Shown piece by piece: positions 52,804 through 63,457 of a stretch of DNA of 64,000 nucleotides. The notes under the pieces were generated by a model that saw only the letters and a list, made by a program, of their open reading frames with translations, had not been told where the DNA came from and searched no databases. The stretch is from Entoloma clypeatum (lineage: Eukaryota; Basidiomycota; Agaricomycetes; Agaricales; Entolomataceae), in contig OY751487.1 of the NCBI GenBank assembly GCA_963565915.1, positions 186,001 to 250,000 of the forward strand. Direction: 5' to 3'. How positions within the stretch are numbered: the first letter of the stretch is position 1; each line of letters starts with the position of its first letter. A program made the translations under genes and the position numbers.

Positions 52804-55800
52804 ACGACGCTAAGTCGCGACCCTTATCCATTAAACGAACTCGCTTGCCTGGTGCAGTTACAGACAATATAACTTATGTTATCCCTGCAAAGCGAGCCGT
52901 TGCGTCAACTAAGATTGTCAAGGGAGATAAACCTCCGAAACGACGAGAGATCAAGCTGCAAGCTCAGATCAAAACACGACGAGGACCAAAGGCCATTCGA
53001 CCCGAGGTCGATAGCGGATGTGAACGCACATGTATCCATCCCAGAATAGTACGTGAACAGAACCTTCCCACACGTGGAATAAAGCCCATATCAATCCTAA
53101 ATGCGGATGGATCACCGAACCGACAACAGAAAGCAGAAAAACTTGCCGAAGTCAAGTTGGACTTAGGAACACACCAGGAAACCATGGAGGCAATGGTATT
53201 GGACATTGGGAGAACGGATATGCTTTTGGGACATGATTGGTTGGTGCACCACAACCCTACAATCAATTGGACGACCGGCGCCGTAACATTCAACCGATGC
53301 CCATCAACGTGTCAAACCAAACACTCGGATTTCAGGGTTAACCTTAATGGTCGCAAACATCGGGTTCGCATGGTGGAAATACGAGACAAGGACGCACCCA
53401 AGAAATCAGATCAGAAATGGAAGCCCGGAGACCCCATATTGGAAGCAGTTACTCCCACACCACCTCCCACAACCAAACGACCCTCATATGTTGAACGTTT
53501 TGCCCATCTTTTTGAAAAAGAAAACTTTGACAAGATCCCAAAGGAAAGGGAATGGGACCACGGCATCGAACTTACACCGGACGCACCAAAGGAGCTAGGG
53601 GGAAACACGTACCCTATGACCCAAAAGGAGCAAGAAGAACTGGACGAATTCATCGACGAAGGCCTGACAACCGGAAAGATCCGACCGTCCAAATCACCTT
53701 ATGCATCACCCTGCTTCTTCATTAACAAGAAAGACGGTTCCAAACGATTGGTACAGGACTATCGCACGGTTAACAAATTCACGGTTAAGGACAAATTCCC
53801 ACTCCCACGCATCAACGACCTCTTGGATGTATTGAAGGACGCAGTCTACTTCAACAAAATGGACATCATGTGGGGATACAATAATGTGCGGATCAAAAAG
53901 GGTGACGAATGGAAAGCCGCCTTCTTGACCAGCCGAGGATTGTTTGAACCATTGGTCATGTTTTTCGGTCTCTGCAATTCCCCGGGAACGTTCTCTCGGA
54001 TGATGGCCAGCCTATTCAGGGATCAGATCCGTCGGCGCATCTGTGTGATTTACATGGATGACATAGTGGTTATTGGTAAAACCAAGGAAGAACTCGCCCG
54101 GAATACCGAAGAAATCTTGCAGATCCTGTCGGACAATGACTTGTTCCTAAAGGAGAAGAAGTGTCTTTGGGAAGTAACGAAATGCCCCATATTGGGATAT
54201 GTCGTTGGTGAAGGGCGCGTCGAGATGGAAACTGAAAAGGTGGACACAATCCGGAACTGGCGAGTACCCACATCAAAAAAGGAAGTCCAGAGGTTCCTGG
54301 GATTTGCCAACTTTTATCGACGCTTCATTGAGGGATACTCAAACATCGCAAAGCCACTGACGACACTTACGGGAAATACAGCATTCACATGGGGACCAGC
54401 GGCGCAAGAAGCATTTGAAGGTCTCATACGGGCAATCACGACAGCACCAGTCTTGGCATTGCCCAAACCGGACGGACAGTTCAGGGTTGAAACCGATGCA
54501 TCGGGTTATGCAATTGGAGCGGTACTCTCACAGAAACAAGACGACAAGTGGCATCCTATCGCGTTCTTGTCGCGGACCATGTCCGCGGCCGAACAGAATT
54601 ACGAGATATATGACAAGGAGCTCTTGGCGGTCATGGAAGCACTAAAGGACTGGCGACATTATCTACTTGAAGCCAAGGAACGTTTCGAGATCTTAACCGA
54701 TCACAAAAACATGGAGTATTTCCGGCGTCCTCAGGACCTAAACCAACGACAGAGGCGCTGGAAGATGAAGCTACAAGACTATGACTTCGAATTGCGACAT
54801 GTACCTGGGAAGACAAACGCGAAAGCAGACATCCTGTCACGTTTACCCTGGTATGAAACGGAACTCGAGCCGCAGGACAGCGACCAAATGCTCAAGGAGG
54901 GACTATTTTTGAAACGATTGGAATCAGAAGATGTGATACAAATGGAGATGTTCACGGAGGAACAATTCTTTGAAGGGGGTGAAACATCTGATTCCATCAA
55001 AATCGGAAACATCACAACCATCGAAAACCCATGGATCGCACGCATCAAGGCCTCGAATCGCATGGAGACAGAAGTAGCCCAGGGTCTGAAGAAGAATCCT
55101 CACTGGTACCAGCAGGAAAATGGCATCACCTACGCAGGAGAACGAGTCTATGTTCCACCAGATCCACAACTGCGCCAAGAACTGATGTTTGAAGCGCACG
55201 ACGCACCAGTGGCAGGACATCCAGGACAATATCGAACACACGAACTCCTCACTCGCACCTACTGGTGGCCCACCATCCTACATGACGTAAAGAAGTATGT
55301 GAAAGGTTGTGACACCTGTCAACGTAACAAGATCAGCCGCCAAAGAAGACACGCCCCTCTACACCCTAACGCCGCGCCAAGTCAACCATGGGAAGACATA
55401 GGGATTGACGTCGTGGGACCGATACCAGAATCTGATGGGAAGAACGCAATTCTGGTCATCACGGACAGACATTCAAAGATGCTTCATCTCATCCCGACAA
55501 CCGTGGAACTATCGGCTGAAGGATTAGCCAAGATCTATCGGGACCAGATATGGAAGCTTCACGGGATCCCCAAGAAGATCATCAGCGATAGGGGACCACA
55601 GTTCGCTGCGAAGTTCATGGAGATACTTTGCCGCATGTTGGGGATCAAGAGGAACCTGTCCACCGCGTACCACCCACAGACTGATGGACAGGCCGAGCGA
55701 TCGCATCAGGAAACAGAAGCGTTCTTACGAAACTTCGTCAACCATCTACAGGATGATTGGGCGGAATGGATCGCAATCGCAGAGTTCCAGTACAATGACA

Positions 55801-56453
55801 AAGAGCACCAGGCAACGAAGCACACCCCCTTCTACCTCAACTACGGTTTACATCCGTGGAAGGGAGAACTCGTGTTAGAGGATACCAATCCGGCTGCCAA
55901 CGACTTCTTGAAAAAACTCAAACAGGCACGGGAAGAAGCCAATGCTGCGCTGAAACAAGCACAGGATCAGATGAAGAAGACAGTTGACACACGGCGAAGT
56001 CCGTCTCGGGACTACCGCATCGGAGACAAGGTGTGGCTGGAAGGAACTAACATCAGGACCGATCGACCCTCAAAGAAACTTGATGCACTCTGACATGGAC
56101 CATTCAAAGTTCTAGAGAAGAAAGGGGCTAGCGCGTACCTTCTTGATCTTCCGAAGACTTGGAAGATGATCCACCCTGTGTTCAACGAGACCCTGTTGTC
56201 ACCATATGAAACGCCGAAGTACGCCATCCAGAAAAGGAAACCAGCCCCTGATCCGATCATCGTCGAAGGACGAGAAGAGTACCATGTGTCTACGATCCTG
56301 GACTCTCGAAAGTTCCGCGGAAAGATCCAGTACCTTGTCCAGTGGGAAGGATATGGCCCAGAAGAGAACACATGGGAACCGCGAGCTAATGTTCAGAACG
56401 CTCAAGATTTGATCCGTGATTTCCATCGGCAGAACCCGTCGCGTCCACGATAA
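52776..56453 (+). pseudogene. Gypsy-3 Pol with one nonsense codon
   Basis: Same architecture as Gypsy-2 Pol: protease D-S-G near 53009, RT Y-M-D-D near 54052, RNase H T-D-A-S-G-Y near 54496, integrase zinc module near 55200-55320, core D-D-E, the GPY/F-like module and a complete chromodomain ending S-R-P-R with TAA at 56451. A TGA at 56091-56093 (cgacac in Gypsy-2, tgacat here) lies just before the H-G-P-F module and would remove integrase tail and chromodomain. Both changes are CpG transitions. All catalytic residues I looked for are present. Confidence 0.92.
52780..52788 (+). promoter_or_regulatory. Candidate -1 frameshift site, Gypsy-3 Gag/Pol overlap
   Basis: gattttccc in a 28-nt window between the Pol-frame TGA (52773) and the Gag TAA (52801). 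Identical to the Gypsy-2 site. Confidence 0.5.
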
Positions 56454-56577
56454 AAGACACCCGTTGAAATCAGCAAACAGCATCGACCTTCATCAGTCAA
56501 GACCCACCGAGTTCCCCGCTCCGTCTCCAAACATAGCTACTCCATTCTTCCTCTATCTCTCCAACATCCTCCACACC

Positions 56578-56946
56578 ATGTCCAACATCACCGCCGCCTC
56601 CACCGATGCTTCCGATATCAACCCCACCATCACCACCCTCATCGGCGAAGCACTCTCCATGCGCGACCAGATCCATGCGCTCGAAACCTCCGTTGCCGAC
56701 ATCCTCCACCGGCAGATGCACATCCGCCTTCATACCCTCTCCGATTTGCCAACCGCCCCCACCGCTGAGGAAAAACTCATCCTCAAAAACTATACCAACA
56801 CCCTTGCTGTCGAGAATCGACGCCTTCGCCTCGCCGTTCGAGGTTTGGAGTTTGCCACGGCGGTAAACGACGAACTGATAAAGGATTGGGGTAACCGAGT
56901 TGACCCTGCCTGGGCCGATCCAAATGGCAACGATGGATGGGAGTAG
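56578..56946 (+). CDS. Gypsy-3 third gene (ORF3), small coiled-coil-like protein
   Basis: 122 residues, starts M-S-N-I-T-A-A-S. Homolog of 37272-37604 with a 12-residue insertion near the N terminus. Outside it I count about ten synonymous and two amino-acid-changing differences, pointing to selection on the protein. Ends W-A-D-P-N-G-N-D-G-W-E. No family recognised. It lies 125 nt after the Pol stop. Confidence 0.75.
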   Translation: MSNITAASTDASDINPTITTLIGEALSMRDQIHALETSVADILHRQMHIRLHTLSDLPTAPTAEEKLILKNYTNTLAVENRRLRLAVRGLEFATAVNDELIKDWGNRVDPAWADPNGNDGWE

Positions 56947-56970
56947 GTAGTCTGTGAGGACACAGACCTT

Positions 56971-56980
56971 GAGGAGGGGA
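56971..56980 (+). promoter_or_regulatory. Gypsy-3 polypurine tract
   Basis: gaggagggga, three bases before the 3' LTR. Confidence 0.8.
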
Positions 56981-56983
56981 ACA

Positions 56984-57350
56984 TGTTACGGACTAACGAC
57001 TACGGACGTATACGCTTACTTTTCATTTTTACTCATCGGCCCCCGCTTACACATATCGTATTACACTTTATTCCTTTTAGTATACTTCGCTCCCGCGCTG
57101 ACTCGCTTTCCGCAGCCGTCTGACTCATTCCGCAGTCATCTTACTCAGACGCACTGCCTTCCGCAGTTATCTTACTCAGATACACTGCCTTACGCAGTAC
57201 TGACTCATATGCTATCGCCTATAGTCAGTACCTATATAAACCCTTTGTACTATAGCTAGATTCCTTAGATTTAGCAATCACATTGCTCTTCGCCTTTCCA
57301 TCTTCCTGCATACTCTGCCCGAACCTTGGAACGGTTTGTTACGCATAACA
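56984..57350 (+). repeat. Gypsy-3 3' LTR
   Basis: 367 bp, identical by eye to the 5' LTR, followed by the acatt duplication. Confidence 0.96.
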
Positions 57351-57729
57351 ACATTGGAGGCAAGAAGAGCGATAAGAGCTTTAGTGATGAAGGCACTTGG
57401 TATAAGTCCTGTTATTGCAGATACAGATACATCGAGTATTTATACCTACAAGGATGTGCACAGACCATGCACAAACAAGTACAAACTAAGTTCTGTCGCA
57501 GAACCATAAACTCATGTATATGGTAATATGTGACTTATAGTCATATATTGTGACAAGCACATGATGTGACATAACATGACATATGTTATGCACGTCTGAC
57601 ACATATCTAATGAGTCAGGGATCTAGAGCAAGTCTAGAACACTTCCATATGTAACTCCATATGGGAATACACATGTTTATAGACATGTGATTGACTGTCG
57701 AGACATCTGTCTAGAATGTATTCTCAACA
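57351..57729 (-). repeat. Copia-3 3' LTR, inner part
   Basis: Continues the LTR from 50775. It matches 63063-63457 except for a 16-base duplication (ttctaagtctaga region) present only on the right, and a few substitutions. Ends ttctcaaca, followed by ctccccctc. Confidence 0.92.
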
Positions 57730-60700
57730 CTCCCCCTCAAGTGTGATTCCGTCAGGTTTCAATACTTGTTCACAAGAAGACATTCAAGTCCTAGTGAAGA
57801 GGCAAAATAAATGGCAGCAGCCATAAGAGCACTAAAGGGGATCTGCTGTGTCGTTTAGCATACGCTGTCATTTAAGGTCTTATCAGAGACCCAATATGTC
57901 TAATTCCAAAACAAGAATAGACAGGTCTCATCAGAAGTCAATCTGAGATCAATAGATCATCAAAGGATAAAAATACCTTTGAGAGAAATGAAATAGCGCA
58001 ATAAACATGCAGCCATAATGGCGCTTGAAGCAGCCACTGAAGTAATTTATTATTTAATTACTTCTACCACTATCTACTTTAGTTTTCCTTCGACGTTTCT
58101 TGTCGTCGGTGGTCGTAGCAGTGTTACTGCTAGAGGGCGATGAGGAAGCAGCGGCGGAGGCTGCAGTAGTGGTGGTGGTGGTGTTGCTGGCGTCGAGGCA
58201 ACATGCGCCAACTGGTCGGCATGTGCGAAGTGAGTGTAGAAGGCGGTGGAGAAGTAGGCGAAGAATGCCATTGGAAGCCTGCTCTAAAACTTGACCTTGA
58301 GGAGCGTATTTAAGGCTTTGCCTATCTCGCACGGACCATGCTGAGTCAGGTGTTTGGCCTGATTGCATCAGCAAACCATGTGTGATAGTTTATTGTCATT
58401 CCAGATGAGTATCAATGGTTTTGACCATGATTCACACAAAAATGAGACTACCAATGCAGGCAGCCCAAGAAGGCGCTCAAGACATAGTGGTACTCAGTTT
58501 TATGGATCACATAGTAGTTGCAGCCAGTAGTAGCGCAAGAACTAGTATGGAAAGAGCATGTGGCACTAAGGCCGGGGATAAGTCAGAAGACATAACTCAA
58601 TTAAGAGCTCGTTAGACTTGATCTGGCTCAAAGGGTCATTTAACCAACTGATGGTATCATGCTTGGCATGATCTAAGCTATAAATAGCTTATTAATACTC
58701 TGGGAAGCTGCCAAATAGGGTGCTAACAACCATGGATTTAGACAAAGGTGCCTTTATCCTGAGTATGTAATACTATCATGGCAACACTTAAGGTGTGCTT
58801 ATAGATAATGTCATCTGAGTTGAGTGTAATACTCCAGACTTCAGGGATGTGGATGAACTAGTTAGGTTCAGAGTCCACTGTGATAGTTTATGCTCTGTTC
58901 CGGAGTAGGGTCCAGTTTATCGTCATAGTGGATGTTGAGTCTTTCAGAATTTAATATCTGAGACAGCTGGTAGTTCCGTCATCGTTTCTCCATATCGTCT
59001 GACGTACTATCCAAGCTATTGCAAAATATAATCACAATGATTAATATTGCAGCCATTATTTAAGCGCAGATATAATCAAGCCTAGTAACTGTGGCAAGCC
59101 CAAAGGGGCGCACATTGTTATGCAAAGGCTAGAAAAGCAAAACATCATGTGGATTGTTTTAGGGTTAATAGAGAATGAATTAACTCCCCCTGAAAACCAA
59201 TTCTGTGGAGTACATTTTACAGATTTTATAGACAATCAAGCCAACTGTTATATGTGATGATGTGCAAGCAATATTGCAGATTATAGTCAAATAAATGACT
59301 TGCAATGTAGTTCTTTGTAGTTGGTAATACTTATGTTGATGAACAACCGATTTATGTTCAGAGGTCAATAGAGAATCCACTCTAAGACATCAACACAGAT
59401 TTACTATGTTTGTTGCATGATACAACAATAACGCGTGAGGGTGTTATTTGGTTTTGTTTGTCAAAGGAGGCAGCCAACACAGGCGCTCTACTCAATGCAA
59501 GAACCAGATCATTGTCGCAGCCAAAACAAGGTGCAGATCAGATGATGGGTTGATCCAAATCTCAAGAGTGTAACAAGCACTCTGATGCGTTTCATGCAAT
59601 CAATAGTAATCTTGGTATTCCAAGAACCATATAATGCAAATTAATGCATTATTAGTAAGCCATCAATTAAGATGCTTCATCAAGTAATCATCAAAGATAT
59701 ACTTGGGAATAGAATCCAACAATAGTCTGATAAGACTAATGGATCGATTCATATGATATTCTCTTTTATCCAGAATTCATCATTTCTAGGTGAGAAATCA
59801 TAGGGGTATAAGCTGGGATAAGCTTTTTCTTTTGTTCAAGTTGACCATTTGATAAGTATGCAGTGGTCACGGCGCTCCTTTAATGGTACAACCTATAGAG
59901 TGTTGTATACGAAGCAATGCATCTGATGGTGAGATCAAAAGATCAAAGATCAGTCTTCTAGCAATGGTATCGCAAAGCAAATAGCGCAGAATGCCACCAT
60001 TAAAATGCTTCTCTACATTCTCCCCCTTTTCACAGTCAAGTATGGCAATCATTTCCCATGTATCTTTGGCTTTCAAAGAGCATATACTGAAATAGATGCA
60101 GAACTTGGTTGGGAAACCAGAAATTCATGCAGAAAAAATAATCGCAAACTGCGGAGGAATTACTCTCCAAGTTATGCTGAGGTAATTACTCTCAGGCAAT
60201 TTATTCCAGCAATATTTGTAAGCTGTGATACAATCTGATTTTTTGACTATATCCATTTTTGCCATAGGGTGTGTACCATCACGGTCATCCCTATATGATT
60301 CTGTGACAAGGTCATCGCTGCTTGATTAAAGCGCAGATGCTTTTATAAGTCAAAATGCAATGCTAGCCTAAAAGGCGCAAGATGCATCAGAGATCATTCC
60401 CATGCAAGAAATGGAGAGTTCAGATAAGAAGCTTTGCACCGCCCCAAATCATCACCCCTCTTGGTGAAAGAGTGGAGGAACAAGATTGGTTGGCTAGACC
60501 AATTTGAATCGATTTAGGTTGAAGAGTTGAAAAACTCTTCTTCTCATAATAAAGTATCATATATTGGCAGCCAGAATGACAATTCTGAACACTATCGCAG
60601 CCTGTCAAGGCGCAGAGTAGTTTTTATGCAAATGCCATAGCGCACGAATACAATATTATTTTAATGCTTTGTAAGAGCATTTGTCCATCCAATATAAGGT

Positions 60701-60975
60701 GGAATATTAATTCCTGAAAGAAAGGATAAAGACGCAGCAGAAAGACAAATTAATGACTCGCGCAGTCAACAAGCTTATCAAGCTGTTTCCTTTAATAGTA
60801 GGTGGCCTAAAAGCGCACTTAACTATTGGAATTATTCCAGATTGGATATAGGTTATTTGAACATAAAATGCAAATGCATTTTTAAATCTCTCTTTCTTTT
60901 CGTTCAGAATATGAACATGTTGCAAATCAATGTATTGATTGCAATGAAAGAAAATACAATCATTCTACACAATGA
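57730..60975. repeat. Copia-3 internal non-coding region with dispersed hairpin motifs
   Basis: No Pol domain in any frame. Recurrent motif gcagcc-(3 to 10 nt)-ggcgc or agcgc at 58009, 58459, 58520, 59049, 59093, 59470, 59517, 60362 and 60597. In many copies gcc and ggc can pair into a short hairpin (for example gccataatggc). The segment 58459-58590 also resembles the Copia-2 LTR/leader (28800-28895). A Ser/Thr-rich frame at 58374-58054 on the minus strand is low complexity and not called. Confidence 0.6.
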
Positions 60976-61741
60976 TTATGCTGTTATGAGGTCCAGGCGT
61001 GGAAACGCTATGTCGTAAACTTTGACGGGTGGATCCTTGCATTGTTCTGTTATGATGGCATCATGCACCAGACCGGCGATGCAGCTAGAGTAGCGCAGAG
61101 CACCAGGGTCTGTTGGTGCAGATAAGAAAGACTTTTTTTTCCATAAGTTCCGAAACGGCTGATGAAAAACATTGCACAATGTCGGTTGAGGATCATAGGA
61201 GATCCCTATGCCGTAAAGGTAATCCTCAAGTGACAAATCGGGAACAGGATCAACACGATGATGATTGTATGTTTCAACAATCAATTCTCGAACCTTATTA
61301 TAGGTGAGATCATCATTGTAAAGAAGGGTTTCTATGGCAAAGTCATCCCAATCAGGAGACGGGAGGGCAGATAGAAGCATTAGGGCCCGAGTTGATGGAG
61401 AAATAGAATGATGTGCGCCGAGATGATCAAAGATTTTATCAAGATAATCAATCTCGGTTGCAGGTTGTCGCTTCATAGAAAGTTTGAAGGACAATGCAGC
61501 ATGAATGTCAGACAGAACTGTTTCAGGCTAAAGCCATTTGATCCCTAATGTTCCATGCCTTGACTTTAGTTGTATGGGCTTTCCTTGTAAGGTTAGCAGA
61601 CATTAAGGGTCGCTTCTCAGCACCATCAACAGTTTGCCACAAATCCTGAGATCTAAGGAATGAACACATGGTGTTCGCCCACTCAGGGTAGTTTGTGCCG
61701 TTAAGAACGGGAACAGCAATCAAAGAAGTGATTGAAGACAT
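60976..61741 (-). pseudogene. Copia-3 Gag-like protein, frameshifted
   Basis: Starts M-S-S-I-T-S-L-I-A-V-P-V-L-N-G-T-N-Y-P-E-W near 61741, the usual N terminus of Copia Gag (UBN2/DUF4219-like). A frameshift near 61526 separates it from the following piece (61494-60976), which has the S-x-L-P-x-x-W-D-D and L-T-Y-N-K-V-R-E-L-I-V-E pattern of the Gag core. No protease or zinc knuckle follows. Confidence 0.72.
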
Positions 61742-63001
61742 GTTTGTTTCTAAAAAGAAACAGTGGTCAGCAAATATTCAAGACCAATTTGAACCGATAA
61801 GAGGTATTGTCTGAATTGTTTGTGACACATGTCAGAGAGAGTTTATGTAATAGCCTTTATTTATGTGACTAGGGGTCACAATGCTGTGGTATTTACTAAA
61901 GATGGTCGCCTATAGTTCAGGCAATTGCTCCATCTTTATTACCCCAGGTGTAACCTCGGGTGTGATTCTCCTTTCTTCATCGTCACTATGATTGAGGGGG
62001 GACGGTAAGTCCCTCGTTTGAGCTCTTTGGATGTTACTTGGGTGTGGCGCCCAGGGATCCTAGAGTCATAGTTCAACGAGTGAAGAGAATGTAGGTGGGG
62101 ATGCATACTGCTTTTTTCTTTCCACATTTGCAAGTACAGACATGGCGTGCATGCCGTCCGTATCGCAGCTGCGTGACTTTCACCTTCCGGATGCGTGGTG
62201 TGACCATGCAATCCAGAGTACAGAGGTGTCGTCTGTGGAAACCATCATCACGCTGAATTACACAGATGTCATGGTGTGACCAATGGTTTGCTTGAATGAA
62301 ACCATAGTGGAGGCGGGTGCAGGGTCCTTTCATCTAGGAACGATTTTAAGTCAGCATCAAATCTGAGATCATGCAACCATAATAATGGGAAGTCCCTGAG
62401 GCAACCCGAAAAGGGCGCTTCCATCAGGTACAGAGTGCAACGGATGAAGATCGATTGACGAAAAAAAGGGTTCAAGGAACAGAAAGTTCCTGAGAATCGT
62501 GATGTCCAAACGTCAGCACATCAAAATATACTTGATTTGGTTTAAAACCAAATGCCAGACAGGACATGACACAGCGTGAAAAAACCCCAAATCTAGATCG
62601 CAGCCAAATGAAGGCACAGATACAAGAGAGGGTTTTTCACAGGGGTGTGGCGGCCGCCTATCAAGGCGCTCAAGCCACAGGCTTATACAAAATGTCCAAA
62701 TATAGACATAGGCCATAAAAGGCCCTAGTCTAGATCAAGAACTAGATGCAGCCTTAGGGGCGCTTTGCTAGTCTTGGACATCAGAACTAGATGCAGCCCA
62801 AAGGGCCCTCACTAGTCTGGAACCTCCGAGTATCAAACCAGATAACTAACTTAGACTAGTCTATGCTACTAGCTAAAGAGGCGGTAGCAGCCCAAAGGGC
62901 ACTTTTAAGACTCACGCTCACTGGCTAGGCCAGGTTAGTATCTAACAGGCTAGACAGTCGCAGCAACTCCGTTAGAGCGCGCAGACTGTACTGGGCAATC
63001 C
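61742..63001. other. Copia-3 leader, non-coding, with hairpin motifs
   Basis: Between primer site and Gag. Motif copies at 62401, 62600, 62650, 62748, 62793 and 62887; the last three are in units sharing agaactagatgcagcc. No credible gene. Confidence 0.55.
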
Positions 63002-63014
63002 GGGGCCCATAACC
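63002..63014 (-). promoter_or_regulatory. Copia-3 primer binding site (half initiator tRNA-Met)
   Basis: ggttatgggcccc on the coding strand next to the 5' LTR, as in Copia-1 and Copia-2. Its conservation suggests the element can still be reverse transcribed by partner enzymes. Confidence 0.85.
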
Positions 63015-63457
63015 TATTGAACAGCACGCCTACATACGCAGGGAAGCCTGGGTAAGATACTCACATTGGAGGCAAGAAGAGCGATAAGAGCTTGAGTGAT
63101 GAAGGCACTTGGTAAAAGTCCTGTTATTGCAGATACAGATACATCGAGTATTTATACCTACAAGGATGTGCACAGACCATGTACAAACAAGTACAAACTA
63201 AGTTCTGTCACAGAACCATAAACTCATGTATATGATAATATGTGACTTATAGTCATATATTGTGACAAGCACATGATGTGACATAACATGACATATGTTA
63301 TGCACGTCTGACACATATCTAATGAGTCAGGGATCTAGAGCAAGTCTAGATTGTTCTAAGTCTAGAACACTTCCATATGTAACTCCATATGGGAATACAC
63401 ATGTTTATAGACATGTGATTGACTGTCGAGACATCCATCTAGAATGTATTCTCAACA
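63015..63457 (-). repeat. Copia-3 5' LTR
   Basis: 443 bp, tattgaacagc to ctcaaca. Copia-4 RT resumes right after the cttgg duplication. Confidence 0.93.

Larger units (their letters stand above)
50776..57350 (+). mobile_element. Gypsy-3: full-length Ty3/Gypsy chromovirus with identical LTRs
   Basis: 6,575 bp inserted in the Copia-3 3' LTR, with acatt at 50771-50775 and 57351-57355. The 367-bp LTRs look identical by eye: the youngest Gypsy insertion here. Gag is intact. Pol has one nonsense codon. The third gene is intact and 12 codons longer than in Gypsy-2. Confidence 0.97.
50723..63457 (-). mobile_element. Copia-3: non-autonomous Copia-like element with Gag only, split by Gypsy-3
   Basis: cttgg duplicated at 50718-50722 and 63458-63462 within Copia-4 RT. 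3' LTR: 50723-50775 plus 57351-57729. 5' LTR: 63015-63457. Primer site at 63002-63014. The internal region (57730-63001) is about 5.3 kb but encodes only a broken Gag-like protein; no protease, integrase or RT was found. A large internal region without Pol resembles LARD or Gag-only non-autonomous elements. Confidence 0.88.

Noticed and set aside
58054..58374. 106-codon Ser/Thr-rich minus frame in Copia-3
   Set aside because: Low-complexity repeats of gtggtggtg type, no domain, no homolog in the other Copia elements here.
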